Positions 24,878 to 33,049 of a DNA stretch of 64,000 bases are shown piece by piece. Every line of letters begins with the position of its first letter. Within the stretch, counting starts at the first letter, position 1. A program made the position numbers and the translations under genes. Origin of the DNA: Actinophytocola sp963825445. GTDB lineage: Bacteria > Actinomycetota > Actinomycetes > Mycobacteriales > Pseudonocardiaceae. The notes under the pieces are model-generated. The model had not been told where the DNA came from. It was given only the letters and a program-made list of their open reading frames with translations, and searched no databases. The stretch spans positions 62,001 through 126,000 of the forward strand of contig CAWGTM010000009.1 in the NCBI GenBank assembly GCA_963825445.1, in the 5' to 3' direction.

Positions 24878-25428
24878 TCAGTGATCTTGATTCGGGAAGA
24901 CCTCTGCTGCGGGTACTACCCGCAGGTGGCCGCCCGGGTGGATGGCGTTGCTCAGTACCGCGTTGTGGTGGGCGATTACCTGTTCCGGGGTCAGGCCCGC
25001 GTCGGGGTCGCCGTCTGCTCCGGGAGCGTGGCCGTCGCTCACCAGGATCACGTTCAGGTTGTGGCTCAGGGCTGAGCGGGTGGTGGCGTCGACGCGGTAG
25101 TCCGTTGCCACGCCTGTCACTATCACCGTGTCCACCTTGTGCGTGGCCAGGACCTCGGCCAGAGGTGTGTTGTAGAAACTGTCTGTCGCTGGTTTTGCAC
25201 TCGTTGGTCGGTTTCGGAGAGGCCCAGGCCGGGGTGCAGTTGCCAGGCCTGGGCTCCCGCCGCCATTGGGGTTCCCGCTGGGTCCGTTTGTTGTACGGCT
25301 ATCACTGGTACACCGTTTGCGTGGGCCGCCGCGATAAGTGACGCAATCCGGCTCACCAGTTCCTCGCCGCGCCAGATCAGTGGGACGTAGGCAACCTGTA
25401 CGTCCACCACCAGCAGAGCTGAACCCAT
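24878..25428 (-). pseudogene. Isochorismatase-family hydrolase with a frame break
   Basis: The N-terminal part from ATG 25428 (A-L-L-V-V-D-V-Q) and the C-terminal part (F-Y-N-T-P-L-A-E-V-L ... V-T-G-V-A-T-D-Y) belong to one cysteine-hydrolase fold but lie in different frames. The break is at the TTTT run 25193-25196 (AAAA on the coding strand); one more A gives a continuous protein of about 183 residues. The position normally holding the catalytic Cys (T-D-x-C-V) reads T-D-Y-R-V, so even the repaired protein lacks the nucleophile, which also occurs in non-hydrolysing members. Either a sequencing slip in a divergent family member or a decaying gene. Confidence 0.75.
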
Positions 25429-25437
25429 CGGCCAAGG

Positions 25438-26031
25438 CTAGGCGCAGGTGTCAGCATCCGGGATCAGGGACTCGCCCACGAAGGGGAGTGCCCGGAAGGT
25501 GATTGTTCCGCCCGATGTGGTCGCGATGCCATCCGTGACCGTGTAGTAGTCCTGGGAGCCTGACCACGTGCCGGCGTCGTCTTCTGTCGCGTTCATGGCG
25601 ATCAGTTGGCGTTCGCCGTCGGACTCGGCGCAGCCGTAGCCGTTGCGCGACATGTCGTCGCCGCCCTCGTACAGGCGTAGCTGGTGGCCGTCCGGGGTGC
25701 CCAGCGTGCGCAGCTTCCCGGACGAGTAGTGCCACACGCCGAAGACGTGGGTGTCCTCGCTGAACATCTCGCGCACGGCCAGCTCGTCCTGGCCGTCGTT
25801 GTTCAGGTCCACCACTCGCGGCGGGCGGACCAGACCGGGCGCGTCCGCAGGGGCGTCGGCGCGGAAATCCTCGCCGTTGATCGTCACTACCAGCTGTTGT
25901 TCTTGTGTGCCAACGTTTTCCACTGTCACCAGGTCGTCCGCACCATCGCCGTTCAGGTCGGCGTGTGTGGACGGATCGGTGCTCGGGCTGAACGTCAGCG
26001 CCGCGGCCAGCATCAGAATTGTCGTGGACAT
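25438..26031 (-). CDS. Secreted FG-GAP/VCBS-like repeat protein
   Basis: A 197-residue protein with a short hydrophobic N-terminus (T-I-L-M-L-A-A-A-L-T-F) and two calcium-binding-style blade motifs: D-L-N-G-D-G-A-D-D-L near 25-34 and D-L-N-N-D-G-Q-D-E-L near 73-82, as in FG-GAP/VCBS beta-propeller repeats. The rest is Asp/Thr/Gly rich and ends D-T-C-A. Start is ATG 26031 behind AAGGAGGA; an ATG upstream at 26118 has no such site. It is probably exported; its role is unknown. It is divergent from the GNAT gene at 26157. Confidence 0.75.
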   Translation of the reverse strand: MSTTILMLAAALTFSPSTDPSTHADLNGDGADDLVTVENVGTQEQQLVVTINGEDFRADAPADAPGLVRPPRVVDLNNDGQDELAVREMFSEDTHVFGVWHYSSGKLRTLGTPDGHQLRLYEGGDDMSRNGYGCAESDGERQLIAMNATEDDAGTWSGSQDYYTVTDGIATTSGGTITFRALPFVGESLIPDADTCA

Positions 26032-26156
26032 GTCGTTCCTCCTTCGTATGATCACTGGGAAAGACGTGTGTGCTGGAACGGACGTGCAGTCGGAATGGGA
26101 TCGGTCACCACAAAGCAACCCGGGCCGCCGTCACACGTCTGACAGAGGAGGGAATT

Positions 26157-26696
26157 GTGCTGCGGGTTGCGAACGAGGCCGACGTGCCGGGAATCGCCGC
26201 GCTGATGCGGAAATCGGTGCTCGACGTGTTTCCCCTGTTCCACGACGAGGTCGAGACGGCCGCCGCCGCGCGGTATCTCACCGAGCCCGACACCGTGCTC
26301 ATCGAGGACGGCACCTACTTCGTCCACGAGGGCGACGGCCAGATCGTCGCTTGTGGAGGGTGGAGCAAGCGCGACAAGCTCTACACCGGTTCCGGGGCCG
26401 CGCCCACCGACGACCGGTTGCTCGACCCGACAACGGAAGCCGCGCGGGTGCGTGCCATGTTCGTGCGTGGTGACTGGACCCGTCGCGGGCTCGGGCGCGC
26501 GATCCTCGACCGGTGTGTGCGGGCCGCGCGGACAGCGGGTTTCCGGGACCTCGTCCTGATGGCGACCCTGCCCGGTGTGCCGCTCTACCGGTCCTTCGGG
26601 TTCCGCGAGGTGGGCCCCGCCCGCATTCCGCTGCCCAACGGGGTCGTTCTCGGCGGTGTGTCCATGGAGTACCCGCTCAGCCCTCCAACGCCGTGA
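26157..26696 (+). CDS. GNAT-family N-acetyltransferase
   Basis: A 179-residue GNAT enzyme that would transfer an acetyl group from acetyl-CoA to an amine. The acetyl-CoA loop is seen as W-T-R-R-G-L-G-R-A-I-L near residues 108-118, followed by the G-V-P-L-Y-R-S-F-G-F-R-E signature near 142-153. GTG 26157 follows GAGGAGGG by about 6 bases and begins the fold; the frame is open upstream but those residues lack similarity. The 3' end overlaps the convergent sigma gene by 20 bases. Substrate unknown. Confidence 0.85.
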   Translation: MLRVANEADVPGIAALMRKSVLDVFPLFHDEVETAAAARYLTEPDTVLIEDGTYFVHEGDGQIVACGGWSKRDKLYTGSGAAPTDDRLLDPTTEAARVRAMFVRGDWTRRGLGRAILDRCVRAARTAGFRDLVLMATLPGVPLYRSFGFREVGPARIPLPNGVVLGGVSMEYPLSPPTP

Positions 26697-27543
26697 TGTC
26701 CAGGTGACGCAGGCGATCGGGGTCGGCCAGCACCTCGATCGCCGCGATCCTGCCGTCTGCCACCGTGAACGCCATCACGAACATCGGGCGGCCGTTCGCC
26801 GCCACGACCACCCCGGCGGCGCCGTTGATCAGCGCCGGGAGGACGAACGGCGACAGGCGGCTAGACGTGATCGCCTGCTGGGACACGTCGCCGGATCCGC
26901 GCAGTTCCATGGTCATGCGCGGACGTGCGGTGCCGCCGTCGGACCGCAGCACCACGTCCGGAGCGAGCACGGCCACCAGCGCGTCGAGGTCGCCGTCGCG
27001 GGAGGCGGCGAAGAACGCGGTGACCACGTCGCGCTGACGCGTGATGTCCGGGTCCGGCACCGGCGCCTGGGTCTGCACCCGACGACGCGCACGACTCGCG
27101 AGCTGCCGAGCAGCAGCAGGAGACTTGTCGATCATCGGGGCGATCTCGTCGAACGGCACGGCGAACAGGTCGTGCAGGACGAACGCCAGTCGTTCGGCCG
27201 GGGCGAGCGTCTCCAGCACCACGAGCATCGCCAGCCCGACCGAATCGGCGAGCAGCGCCTCCTGCTCGGGATCCACGCCCGAGGAAGGGCTGATCAGCGG
27301 ATCCGGCACGTGCAGCGGTTCCTCGCGCCGGCGGTCGCGTGAGCGCAGCAGGTTCAGGCACACCCGGCCGACGACCGTGGTCAGCCACGCGGCCAGGTTG
27401 TCGACCTCCGAGGAGGCACTCCGGTTGAGCCGCAGCCACGTCTCCTGCACGGCGTCGTCGGCCTCACTCACCGACCCCAGCATCCGGTAGGCCATCGCCC
27501 GCAGCCGCGGCCGGTGCTCCTCGAACCGCTCCGTCACGTTCAC
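26677..27543 (-). CDS. ECF41-type sigma factor (SigJ-like) with SnoaL-like domain
   Basis: A 288-residue sigma factor. Region 2 is near 8-75 (R-M-L-G-S-V-S-E-A-D-D-A-V-Q-E-T-W-L), region 4 near 110-165, and an NTF2/SnoaL-like domain covers 175-285 with R-S-D-G-G-T-A near 205, a version of the D-G-G-G-K motif of ECF41. ECF41 proteins have no anti-sigma gene and are controlled by this C-terminal domain. Their usual partner is an adjacent carboxymuconolactone decarboxylase, oxidoreductase or epimerase gene; here the divergent gene at 27609 is such an epimerase. Start GTG 27543 has AAGGGG upstream. Confidence 0.88.
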   Translation of the reverse strand: MNVTERFEEHRPRLRAMAYRMLGSVSEADDAVQETWLRLNRSASSEVDNLAAWLTTVVGRVCLNLLRSRDRRREEPLHVPDPLISPSSGVDPEQEALLADSVGLAMLVVLETLAPAERLAFVLHDLFAVPFDEIAPMIDKSPAAARQLASRARRRVQTQAPVPDPDITRQRDVVTAFFAASRDGDLDALVAVLAPDVVLRSDGGTARPRMTMELRGSGDVSQQAITSSRLSPFVLPALINGAAGVVVAANGRPMFVMAFTVADGRIAAIEVLADPDRLRHLDITALEG

Positions 27544-27544
27544 C

Positions 27545-27574
27545 TGTCACATCCCCTTCGCGCCCGGGGTCGTA
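27545..27574 (+). promoter_or_regulatory. Candidate ECF41 promoter for the epimerase gene
   Basis: TGTCACA at 27545-27551 matches the ECF41 -35 element. CGTA at 27571-27574 could be the -10, but the spacing (19 bases) is longer than the usual 16 or so, so only the -35 call is firm. It lies 35-64 bases upstream of the ATG at 27609. Confidence 0.5.
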
Positions 27575-27608
27575 GCAGCAGAACCACAAACCGAGCAGCG
27601 GAGGAATT

Positions 27609-28340
27609 ATGAACATCCTGGTCACCGGCGGTACCGGCACCCTCGGCCGGCTCGTCACCCCGCTCCTGCGCGACGCCGGCCACGACGTGAGTGTGCTCAG
27701 CAGGAGCCCAGTGGCGGACGTCATGGCCGACCTGCGCACGGGCGAGGGAATCGACCTGGCTGGTGCCGACACGGTGCTCCACCTGGCGGGCGGTCCGAAG
27801 GGCGACGACGAGGCCACCCGCAACCTCGTCCGGGCCGCCGAACAAGCCGGCGTGCGGCACCTGGTGTACATCTCGGTGGTCGGCGCGGACCGGGTCCCGG
27901 TCGGCTGGCTGCGCATGAAGCACGCGGCCGAGCAGGCGATCGCCGAGTCGGCCGTGCCGTGGACGACGCTGCGGGCCGCCCAGTTCCACAACCTGACCTT
28001 CGACGTGGCCGCGAAGATGACGAGGCTGCCGATCGTCCCGGTCCCCGGCGGGCTCCGGTTCCAGCCGGTCGACGTGGCCGACGTGGCGGCGCGCCTGGTC
28101 GAGCTGACGCTCGGCGAGCCCGCCGGCCTGGTGAACGACCTGGTGGGCCCGACGGTCTACGGCATGGGTGACCTGCTGCGCGGCTACCTGCGGGCGAGCG
28201 GCAGGCGCCGGCCGATGATGCCGATCCGCATGCCCGGCAAGGCCGGCAAGTCGTACCGGGCGGGCGAGAACCTGAACCTCAACGGCGCCGACCAGGGCAA
28301 GCGCACGTGGGAGGACTTCCTGACCGACCACTTGACATGA
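27609..28340 (+). CDS. NAD(P)-binding epimerase-like SDR (atypical), ECF41 partner
   Basis: A 243-residue atypical short-chain dehydrogenase of the NmrA/epimerase type. The dinucleotide motif T-G-G-T-G-T-L-G is at residues 6-13; there is no clear Y-x3-K catalytic pair, as in sensor-like members. Start is ATG 27609 with GGAGGAAT upstream. It is divergent from an ECF41 sigma gene and preceded by a TGTCACA element, the standard arrangement for an ECF41 target. Substrate unknown. Confidence 0.87.
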   Translation: MNILVTGGTGTLGRLVTPLLRDAGHDVSVLSRSPVADVMADLRTGEGIDLAGADTVLHLAGGPKGDDEATRNLVRAAEQAGVRHLVYISVVGADRVPVGWLRMKHAAEQAIAESAVPWTTLRAAQFHNLTFDVAAKMTRLPIVPVPGGLRFQPVDVADVAARLVELTLGEPAGLVNDLVGPTVYGMGDLLRGYLRASGRRRPMMPIRMPGKAGKSYRAGENLNLNGADQGKRTWEDFLTDHLT

Positions 28341-28357
28341 TTAACGCTGGCGTTAAT
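28340..28357. promoter_or_regulatory. Palindromic operator upstream of the ArsR-type gene
   Basis: ATTAACGC (28340-28347), two bases, GCGTTAAT (28350-28357): an 18-bp AT-rich dyad 10 bases before the GTG start of the ArsR gene. It is probably the self-repression site; it overlaps the end of the epimerase gene (stop 28340). Confidence 0.65.
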
Positions 28358-28367
28358 AGTTACCGAT

Positions 28368-28697
28368 GTGAGCAACGACCTGGACCGAGTACTCGCCGCC
28401 CTCGCGGATCCCGCGCGCCGGCACGTCGTGGACGTGCTGCGCGTCGGGCCGCGGCGGGCGGGTGAATTGGCCGACGAGGTGGCCATGAGCGGGCCGGCCA
28501 TGAGCCGCCACCTGCGCGTGCTCCGGGACACCGGCCTCGTCGAGGTCACCGGGGTGGCCGGCGACGCGCGCCTGCGGGTGTACCGGCTGCGGGCCGAGCC
28601 GTTCGCCGCGTTGCGGGCCTGGCTCGACCAGGTCGAGGCGTTCTGGGCCGACCAACTCGGCTCGTTCGCCGACTACGCGAAGGAGCGAGCCGAATGA
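28368..28697 (+). CDS. ArsR-family winged-helix regulator
   Basis: A 109-residue ArsR/SmtB fold: D-P-A-R-R-H-V-V-D-V-L near 14-24 and M-S-R-H-L-R-V-L-R-D-T-G-L-V near 45-58. There are no cysteine or histidine metal-site clusters, so it is likely the non-metal kind often paired with SRPBCC (AHSA1) genes. GTG 28368; the stop overlaps the next gene's ATG by ATGA. It probably represses its own operon through the dyad at 28340-28357. Confidence 0.88.
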   Translation: MSNDLDRVLAALADPARRHVVDVLRVGPRRAGELADEVAMSGPAMSRHLRVLRDTGLVEVTGVAGDARLRVYRLRAEPFAALRAWLDQVEAFWADQLGSFADYAKERAE

Positions 28698-29431
28698 CCG
28701 AGGCGCACGCGATCGTCGAGGTGGAACTCGATCCGTCCACCGCGTTCGACGTGTTCACCCGCGAGATCGCCGCCTGGTGGCGGGCCGACCGGGGACTCTG
28801 GGGCGCCGGGGGAGAACTCAGCATCGAACCCGGCGTCGGCGGTCGGCTGACCGAGGGCGGCCGCGAGGTCGGCACGGTCTCCGTGTGGGAACGCGGGCCC
28901 CGGCTCGCGTTCAGCTACGGCCCGCCCGACGGCGTGCCCGGCGACCGCACGGACGTCGAGGTCCGGTTCGAGGCAACGGAAGCCGGCACCCGGGTCGTGC
29001 TGCGCCACGGCGGGTGGACGGTGCCGGAGCCGCAGGGCTACTGGTCGAGCCAGCTCGCCGGGTTCGCCCGGCACTCGCTCGAACACGTTCTGCTCGCCCG
29101 GATCGGCGAGTTCCTCGACGCCCTCGGCGTCGGCGATCTCGACTTCTTCGAGCGCAACCTCACCGACAGCGCCCTGCTGATCTTCCCGGGCAACGTCTAC
29201 ACGAAGACCACGGGCATCGAGTCCATGCGGGAGCACCCGCCGTACGTCAAGTACGACATGGAGGATCCGCGAATCGTCCACCTGGGAGATTCGACGGCCG
29301 TGATCACCCATCGCGCCACCGTGATGCACACCGAGAACACCGCCGCTCAGTCCATTGTGGTCACCACGGTGCTCGCCAAGCAGGGCGAGACCTGGCGCAT
29401 GGCGCTCAACCAGTGGACACCAGCAGACTAG
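28694..29431 (+). CDS. SRPBCC (AHSA1-like) domain fused to a SnoaL-like domain
   Basis: A 245-residue two-domain protein. Residues about 1-145 are an SRPBCC/AHSA1 fold (F-T-R-E-I-A-A-W-W-R; L-R-H-G-G-W), common next to ArsR regulators. Residues about 150-245 resemble a SnoaL/DUF4440 pocket (F-F-E-R-N-L-T-D, V-T-T-V-L-A-K-Q-G-E-T-W-R). No catalytic residues can be assigned. It is coupled to ArsR by ATGA and lies 11 bases before the VOC gene, so the three form one operon, perhaps for handling a small hydrophobic compound. Confidence 0.82.
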   Translation: MTEAHAIVEVELDPSTAFDVFTREIAAWWRADRGLWGAGGELSIEPGVGGRLTEGGREVGTVSVWERGPRLAFSYGPPDGVPGDRTDVEVRFEATEAGTRVVLRHGGWTVPEPQGYWSSQLAGFARHSLEHVLLARIGEFLDALGVGDLDFFERNLTDSALLIFPGNVYTKTTGIESMREHPPYVKYDMEDPRIVHLGDSTAVITHRATVMHTENTAAQSIVVTTVLAKQGETWRMALNQWTPAD

Positions 29432-29442
29432 GGAGAACCATC

Positions 29443-30108
29443 GTGTACTTCGCCATCCACACGCCGGACACCGCGCGTGCCAAGGACTTCTACAACGCCG
29501 TGTTCGGCTGGACCTACGACTCGAGCGGCGACTACCACCACATCAAGGGCTCCTCGCCGGCCGGCGGCATCACACCCGGCGACACCGCCCGCGTCGGCGC
29601 GTCGTTGGTGGTGCCCGACGCCGCGGCGGCGGTCGCCAAGGTTCGCGAACTGGGCGGCACCGCACCGGATCCCCGGCGTTCGGATTCCGGCTGGAGCGTG
29701 CAGATCGAAGACGGTCACGGCGGCGGCGTCGAGCTGTGGCAGCCGGCCGAGGGGTACGCCGCCGACGGCGACCCGAAGGAGGGCGACGTGTTCTACTTCG
29801 TCGTGCCCGTGGCGAACGACGAGGCGAAGTCGTTCTACACCAGCGTTCTCGGCTGGGAGCTGACCCCGGGAAGTCACCCGGGCGGGTGGAACATCACCAA
29901 CGTGACGCCTCCCGGTGGGATGTTCGTGAGCGCCGCCGGGCCCGTTGACCTGTACTTCCAGGTGGCCGATGTGGACACCGCCGCGGAGCTGATCAGGCAG
30001 GCGGGCGGCACGGCGGGGGAGAAGCAGCCGAACACCCACGGCCACCACGCGGCGTGCCGCGACGACCAGGGAACGGCGTTCAGCATCGGCTCGGTAAGCC
30101 GGGCCTGA
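29443..30108 (+). CDS. VOC (glyoxalase-fold) protein with two modules
   Basis: A 221-residue protein with two vicinal-oxygen-chelate modules (about residues 1-112 and 113-221), each with the beta-alpha-beta-beta-beta pattern; F-Y-N-A-V-F-G-W and F-Y-T-S-V-L-G-W mark matching positions. GTG 29443 follows GGGAG by 7 bases. The frame is open upstream but there it shadows the SRPBCC gene. Typical roles are binding or modifying small electrophiles or antibiotics (bleomycin-resistance-like). Last gene of the ArsR operon. Confidence 0.85.
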   Translation: MYFAIHTPDTARAKDFYNAVFGWTYDSSGDYHHIKGSSPAGGITPGDTARVGASLVVPDAAAAVAKVRELGGTAPDPRRSDSGWSVQIEDGHGGGVELWQPAEGYAADGDPKEGDVFYFVVPVANDEAKSFYTSVLGWELTPGSHPGGWNITNVTPPGGMFVSAAGPVDLYFQVADVDTAAELIRQAGGTAGEKQPNTHGHHAACRDDQGTAFSIGSVSRA

Positions 30109-30156
30109 CCCGGCGCGTTAGGGTGCCCCCATCAGCGGCGCATGGGGAGGATCCAC

Positions 30157-31068
30157 GTGGGCGACGGGCGGCTCGAAATAGCCGGGATCTCAAAACGGTA
30201 CGGCGACGTCATCGCGTTGCAGGGCACGACATTCGACGTTCGGGCCGGTGAGCTGTTCGGCTTCGTCGGCAGCAACGGCGCCGGCAAGACCACCACCATG
30301 CGCATCGCGCTCGGGGTGCTCGCGGCCGACGACGGCGAGGTCCGGTGGAACGGCGAGCGGGTCACCCTGGAGACCCGCCGCCACATCGGCTACATGCCGG
30401 AGGAGCGCGGGCTCTACCCGAAGATGAAGGTGGGCGAGCAACTCGTTTACCTGGCGCGACTCCACGGACTCAACGCCGCGGCTGCCCAGAAGTCGATGGA
30501 GGAGTGGACCGAGCGGCTCGGGGTCGACGGTCGCCGCAACGACGAGGTGCAGGCGCTCAGCCTCGGCAACCAGCAGCGTGTCCAGCTGGCCGCCGCCCTC
30601 GTCCACAACCCGAGCATCCTGGTGCTCGACGAGCCGTTCTCCGGTCTCGACCCGATCGCCGTCGAGGTGATGAGCAAGGTCCTGCTCGACAAGGCGGCCG
30701 CCGACATCCCGGTCGTGTTCTCCAGCCACCAGTTGGAGTTGGTCGAGCGGCTGTGCCACCGGGTGGGGATCATCCGCAGTGGACAGATGGTGGCCGTGGG
30801 CACGGTCGACGAGCTGCGCTCCGGCGGCAGCGTCGAGATGGTCGTCACGGCGCCGAACGCCCAACCCGGTTGGGCCAACGCGATTCCCGGTGTGATCGTG
30901 CGCAGCCAGGAGAACGGCCGCACGGTGCTGGAGCTGCTCGGTGGCGCCGACGATCAGGCGATCCTCCACGCGGCGCTCGCCACCGGACCGGTCACCGAGT
31001 TCGCCCGCAGGCAGCCCTCGCTGACCGAGCTGTACCGCAACGTCGTGACTCACGGAGAGGCCGCCTGA
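30157..31068 (+). CDS. ABC-2-type exporter ATP-binding protein (NatA-like)
   Basis: A 303-residue ATPase with Walker A G-S-N-G-A-G-K-T-T near 35-43, Walker B I-L-V-L-D-E-P-F-S-G-L-D, and an unusual signature L-S-L-G-N-Q-Q-R as in NatA-type sodium or lipid exporters. A C-terminal domain of about 90 residues follows. GTG 30157 has GGGGAGG 6 bases upstream; an ATG at 30142 overlaps that site and is less likely. Its stop and the permease start share one base (TGATG). Confidence 0.9.
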   Translation: MGDGRLEIAGISKRYGDVIALQGTTFDVRAGELFGFVGSNGAGKTTTMRIALGVLAADDGEVRWNGERVTLETRRHIGYMPEERGLYPKMKVGEQLVYLARLHGLNAAAAQKSMEEWTERLGVDGRRNDEVQALSLGNQQRVQLAAALVHNPSILVLDEPFSGLDPIAVEVMSKVLLDKAAADIPVVFSSHQLELVERLCHRVGIIRSGQMVAVGTVDELRSGGSVEMVVTAPNAQPGWANAIPGVIVRSQENGRTVLELLGGADDQAILHAALATGPVTEFARRQPSLTELYRNVVTHGEAA

Positions 31069-32270
31069 TGAGCATGCCGGATGTGAAGCTCGGGTCGTGG
31101 GAAGCGGTGCGGCTGGTGGCCGGCCGCGAGGTCGTCACGAAGATGCGTTCCAAGGCCTTCATCATCACCACCATCGCCACAGTCGTGCTGCTGTCGGGTT
31201 TCGCGCTGGTCATGAAGATGACGAGCGGCGGCTCCGACGCCACGGTCGGTGTCACCCAGCAGACCGCCGCACTCGCGGAGCCGTTGCGCGCCACGTCCGA
31301 CGCGATCGGTCAGAACGTGGACACCAAGGAGGTCGACGAGCAGGCCGGCCGCGACCAGGTGGCCGCCGGTGACCTCGACGCGCTGCTGGTCGGCGACGGC
31401 ACGAGCATCAAGGTGGTGGTCGAGAAGGACCTGGACGACAAGCTGAGCAACGCGCTCAACGTCCTCTCCCGCCAACTCGCGCTCGACCGGGCGATCGAGG
31501 CCGACGGCGGTGACGCCGCGGCGGTCAACGCGGCCGCCGCCGAGGCGAGCGTCGATGTCGAACCGCTGGAGGAGCCGTTCCCGTACCAGCCGGAGCAGCT
31601 GATCCTCGGGATCATCGCCGGCATCCTCATCTACATGTCGCTTCTGCTCAACGGCCAGATGGTGGCGACCGGTGTGGTGGAGGAGAAGTCCAGCCGCGTG
31701 GTGGAGCTGCTGCTGTCCACCATCCGGCCGTGGCAGCTGATGGCCGGCAAGGTAGCGGGCATCGGGTTCGTCGGCTTGATCCAGATGGTGGTGATCGGCG
31801 GTGTCGGACTGGCGGCCGCGCTCGGGCTCGACGTGCTCTCGATCTCCGTGTCCGCGGCCGTCGGCACGGTGATCTGGCTGGTCGTCTGGTACCTGCTCGG
31901 CTTCCTGCTCTACTCGCTGGTGTTCGCCGGGCTCGGCGCGCTGGTGTCCCGGCAGGAGGATGTGGGCGGGGTGATCTCCCCGGCGCTCATGTTCGTCATT
32001 CTCGGTTACGTGATCGGCATTTCGATCCTGCCGTCGGATCCGGGCAACACGTTCGTCGGCATCCTGTCGATCATCCCGCTGTTCGCGCCGACGCTCATGC
32101 CGATGCGTCTGGCCATGGGCGGGGTTCCCGTGTGGGAGGCGGTTTTGTCGGTCGGACTCGTACTGATCTTCATTCCGCTGCTCGTCTGGCTGGCCGGCCG
32201 GATCTACTCGAACGCCGTTATGCGTAGTGGTGCGCGGGTCAAGCTGAAGGACGCCCTGCGCGCAGCCTGA
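31068..32270 (+). CDS. ABC-2-type exporter permease (NatB-like)
   Basis: A 400-residue permease: N-terminal membrane helix (about 30-50), an extracytoplasmic domain of about 125 residues, then five or six helices in the C-terminal half with the E-E-K-S-S-R-V-V-E-L-L-L motif of NatB/ABC2_membrane_3 proteins near 205-216. It is paired with the upstream NatA-like ATPase. In characterised systems such pairs expel sodium or toxic compounds. Substrate here unknown. Confidence 0.9.
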   Translation: MSMPDVKLGSWEAVRLVAGREVVTKMRSKAFIITTIATVVLLSGFALVMKMTSGGSDATVGVTQQTAALAEPLRATSDAIGQNVDTKEVDEQAGRDQVAAGDLDALLVGDGTSIKVVVEKDLDDKLSNALNVLSRQLALDRAIEADGGDAAAVNAAAAEASVDVEPLEEPFPYQPEQLILGIIAGILIYMSLLLNGQMVATGVVEEKSSRVVELLLSTIRPWQLMAGKVAGIGFVGLIQMVVIGGVGLAAALGLDVLSISVSAAVGTVIWLVVWYLLGFLLYSLVFAGLGALVSRQEDVGGVISPALMFVILGYVIGISILPSDPGNTFVGILSIIPLFAPTLMPMRLAMGGVPVWEAVLSVGLVLIFIPLLVWLAGRIYSNAVMRSGARVKLKDALRAA

Positions 32271-32367
32271 GTGATCACTGGCAGCTACGGGGTAGGATCC
32301 TAAAGTGGCAGCTCAGGCCGCCGCGTCAGTAATCCCGCCATGACCGCCCACTGTCGGGGAGGCGTTC

Positions 32368-33015
32368 GTGATTAAGGTGCTGCTCGCGGACGATGAGGAT
32401 CTCGTCCGCGATGGACTTCGCACAATACTGTCCAGCGCAGGAGACATAGAGGTCGTCGCCGAGTGCGACGACGGCTTATACGTGGCCGACCTGGCCAGAC
32501 AGCATCGACCACACGTGGTGTTGTTGGACATTCGTATGCGCTCGGCCGACGGCATCGTCGCCCTGCGTAGGCTCCGCAGCCTGCCGGAGCCACCGGTGGT
32601 GGCCATGCTCACCACGTTCGATGTCGACGAGTACGTGCAAGAAGCTTTGCGCATCGGCGCAAGCGGCTTCCTGCTCAAGGACACCGAACCGATACAGCTC
32701 ATCAAGGCCGTGCGCGATCTCGCGCGTGGTGGTGCCGTGCTCGACCCGAAGGTCGCCGCGCGAGTGCTGTCGGCGGTCGCCGACGGTGAGCGTGCGGCGG
32801 AACCGGCGCGCCGACTCCTGGCGTCACTGTCCGATCGGGAGCGTGAGGTCGTCGGGTTGATCGGGCAGGGACTGTCCAATGCGGAGATCGGTGGCGCGCT
32901 GCACCTGTCGGAGGCCACGGTCAAGGGTTACGTCTCCGCCGTGCTCGGCAAGATCGGTGCGGTGAACCGGGTCCAGGCGGCGTTGGTCGCGTACCGGGGC
33001 GGGCTCATCGCTTGA
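32368..33015 (+). CDS. NarL/FixJ-family response regulator (orphan)
   Basis: A 215-residue response regulator. The receiver domain (1-120) has the acidic pocket (D-D-E near 8-10), phosphoacceptor in V-V-L-L-D-I-R near 50-56 and the conserved Lys in L-L-K-D. A LuxR-type DNA-binding domain covers about 150-210 (L-S-D-R-E-R-E-V-V, N-A-E-I-G). GTG 32368 with GGGAGG upstream. No histidine kinase gene is adjacent, so its partner lies elsewhere. It could control the ABC exporter just upstream, but nothing in the sequence shows this. Confidence 0.9.
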   Translation: MIKVLLADDEDLVRDGLRTILSSAGDIEVVAECDDGLYVADLARQHRPHVVLLDIRMRSADGIVALRRLRSLPEPPVVAMLTTFDVDEYVQEALRIGASGFLLKDTEPIQLIKAVRDLARGGAVLDPKVAARVLSAVADGERAAEPARRLLASLSDREREVVGLIGQGLSNAEIGGALHLSEATVKGYVSAVLGKIGAVNRVQAALVAYRGGLIA

Positions 33016-33049
33016 CCTCCAGATAACTCGAGGTTGAACACTGGGTCGC

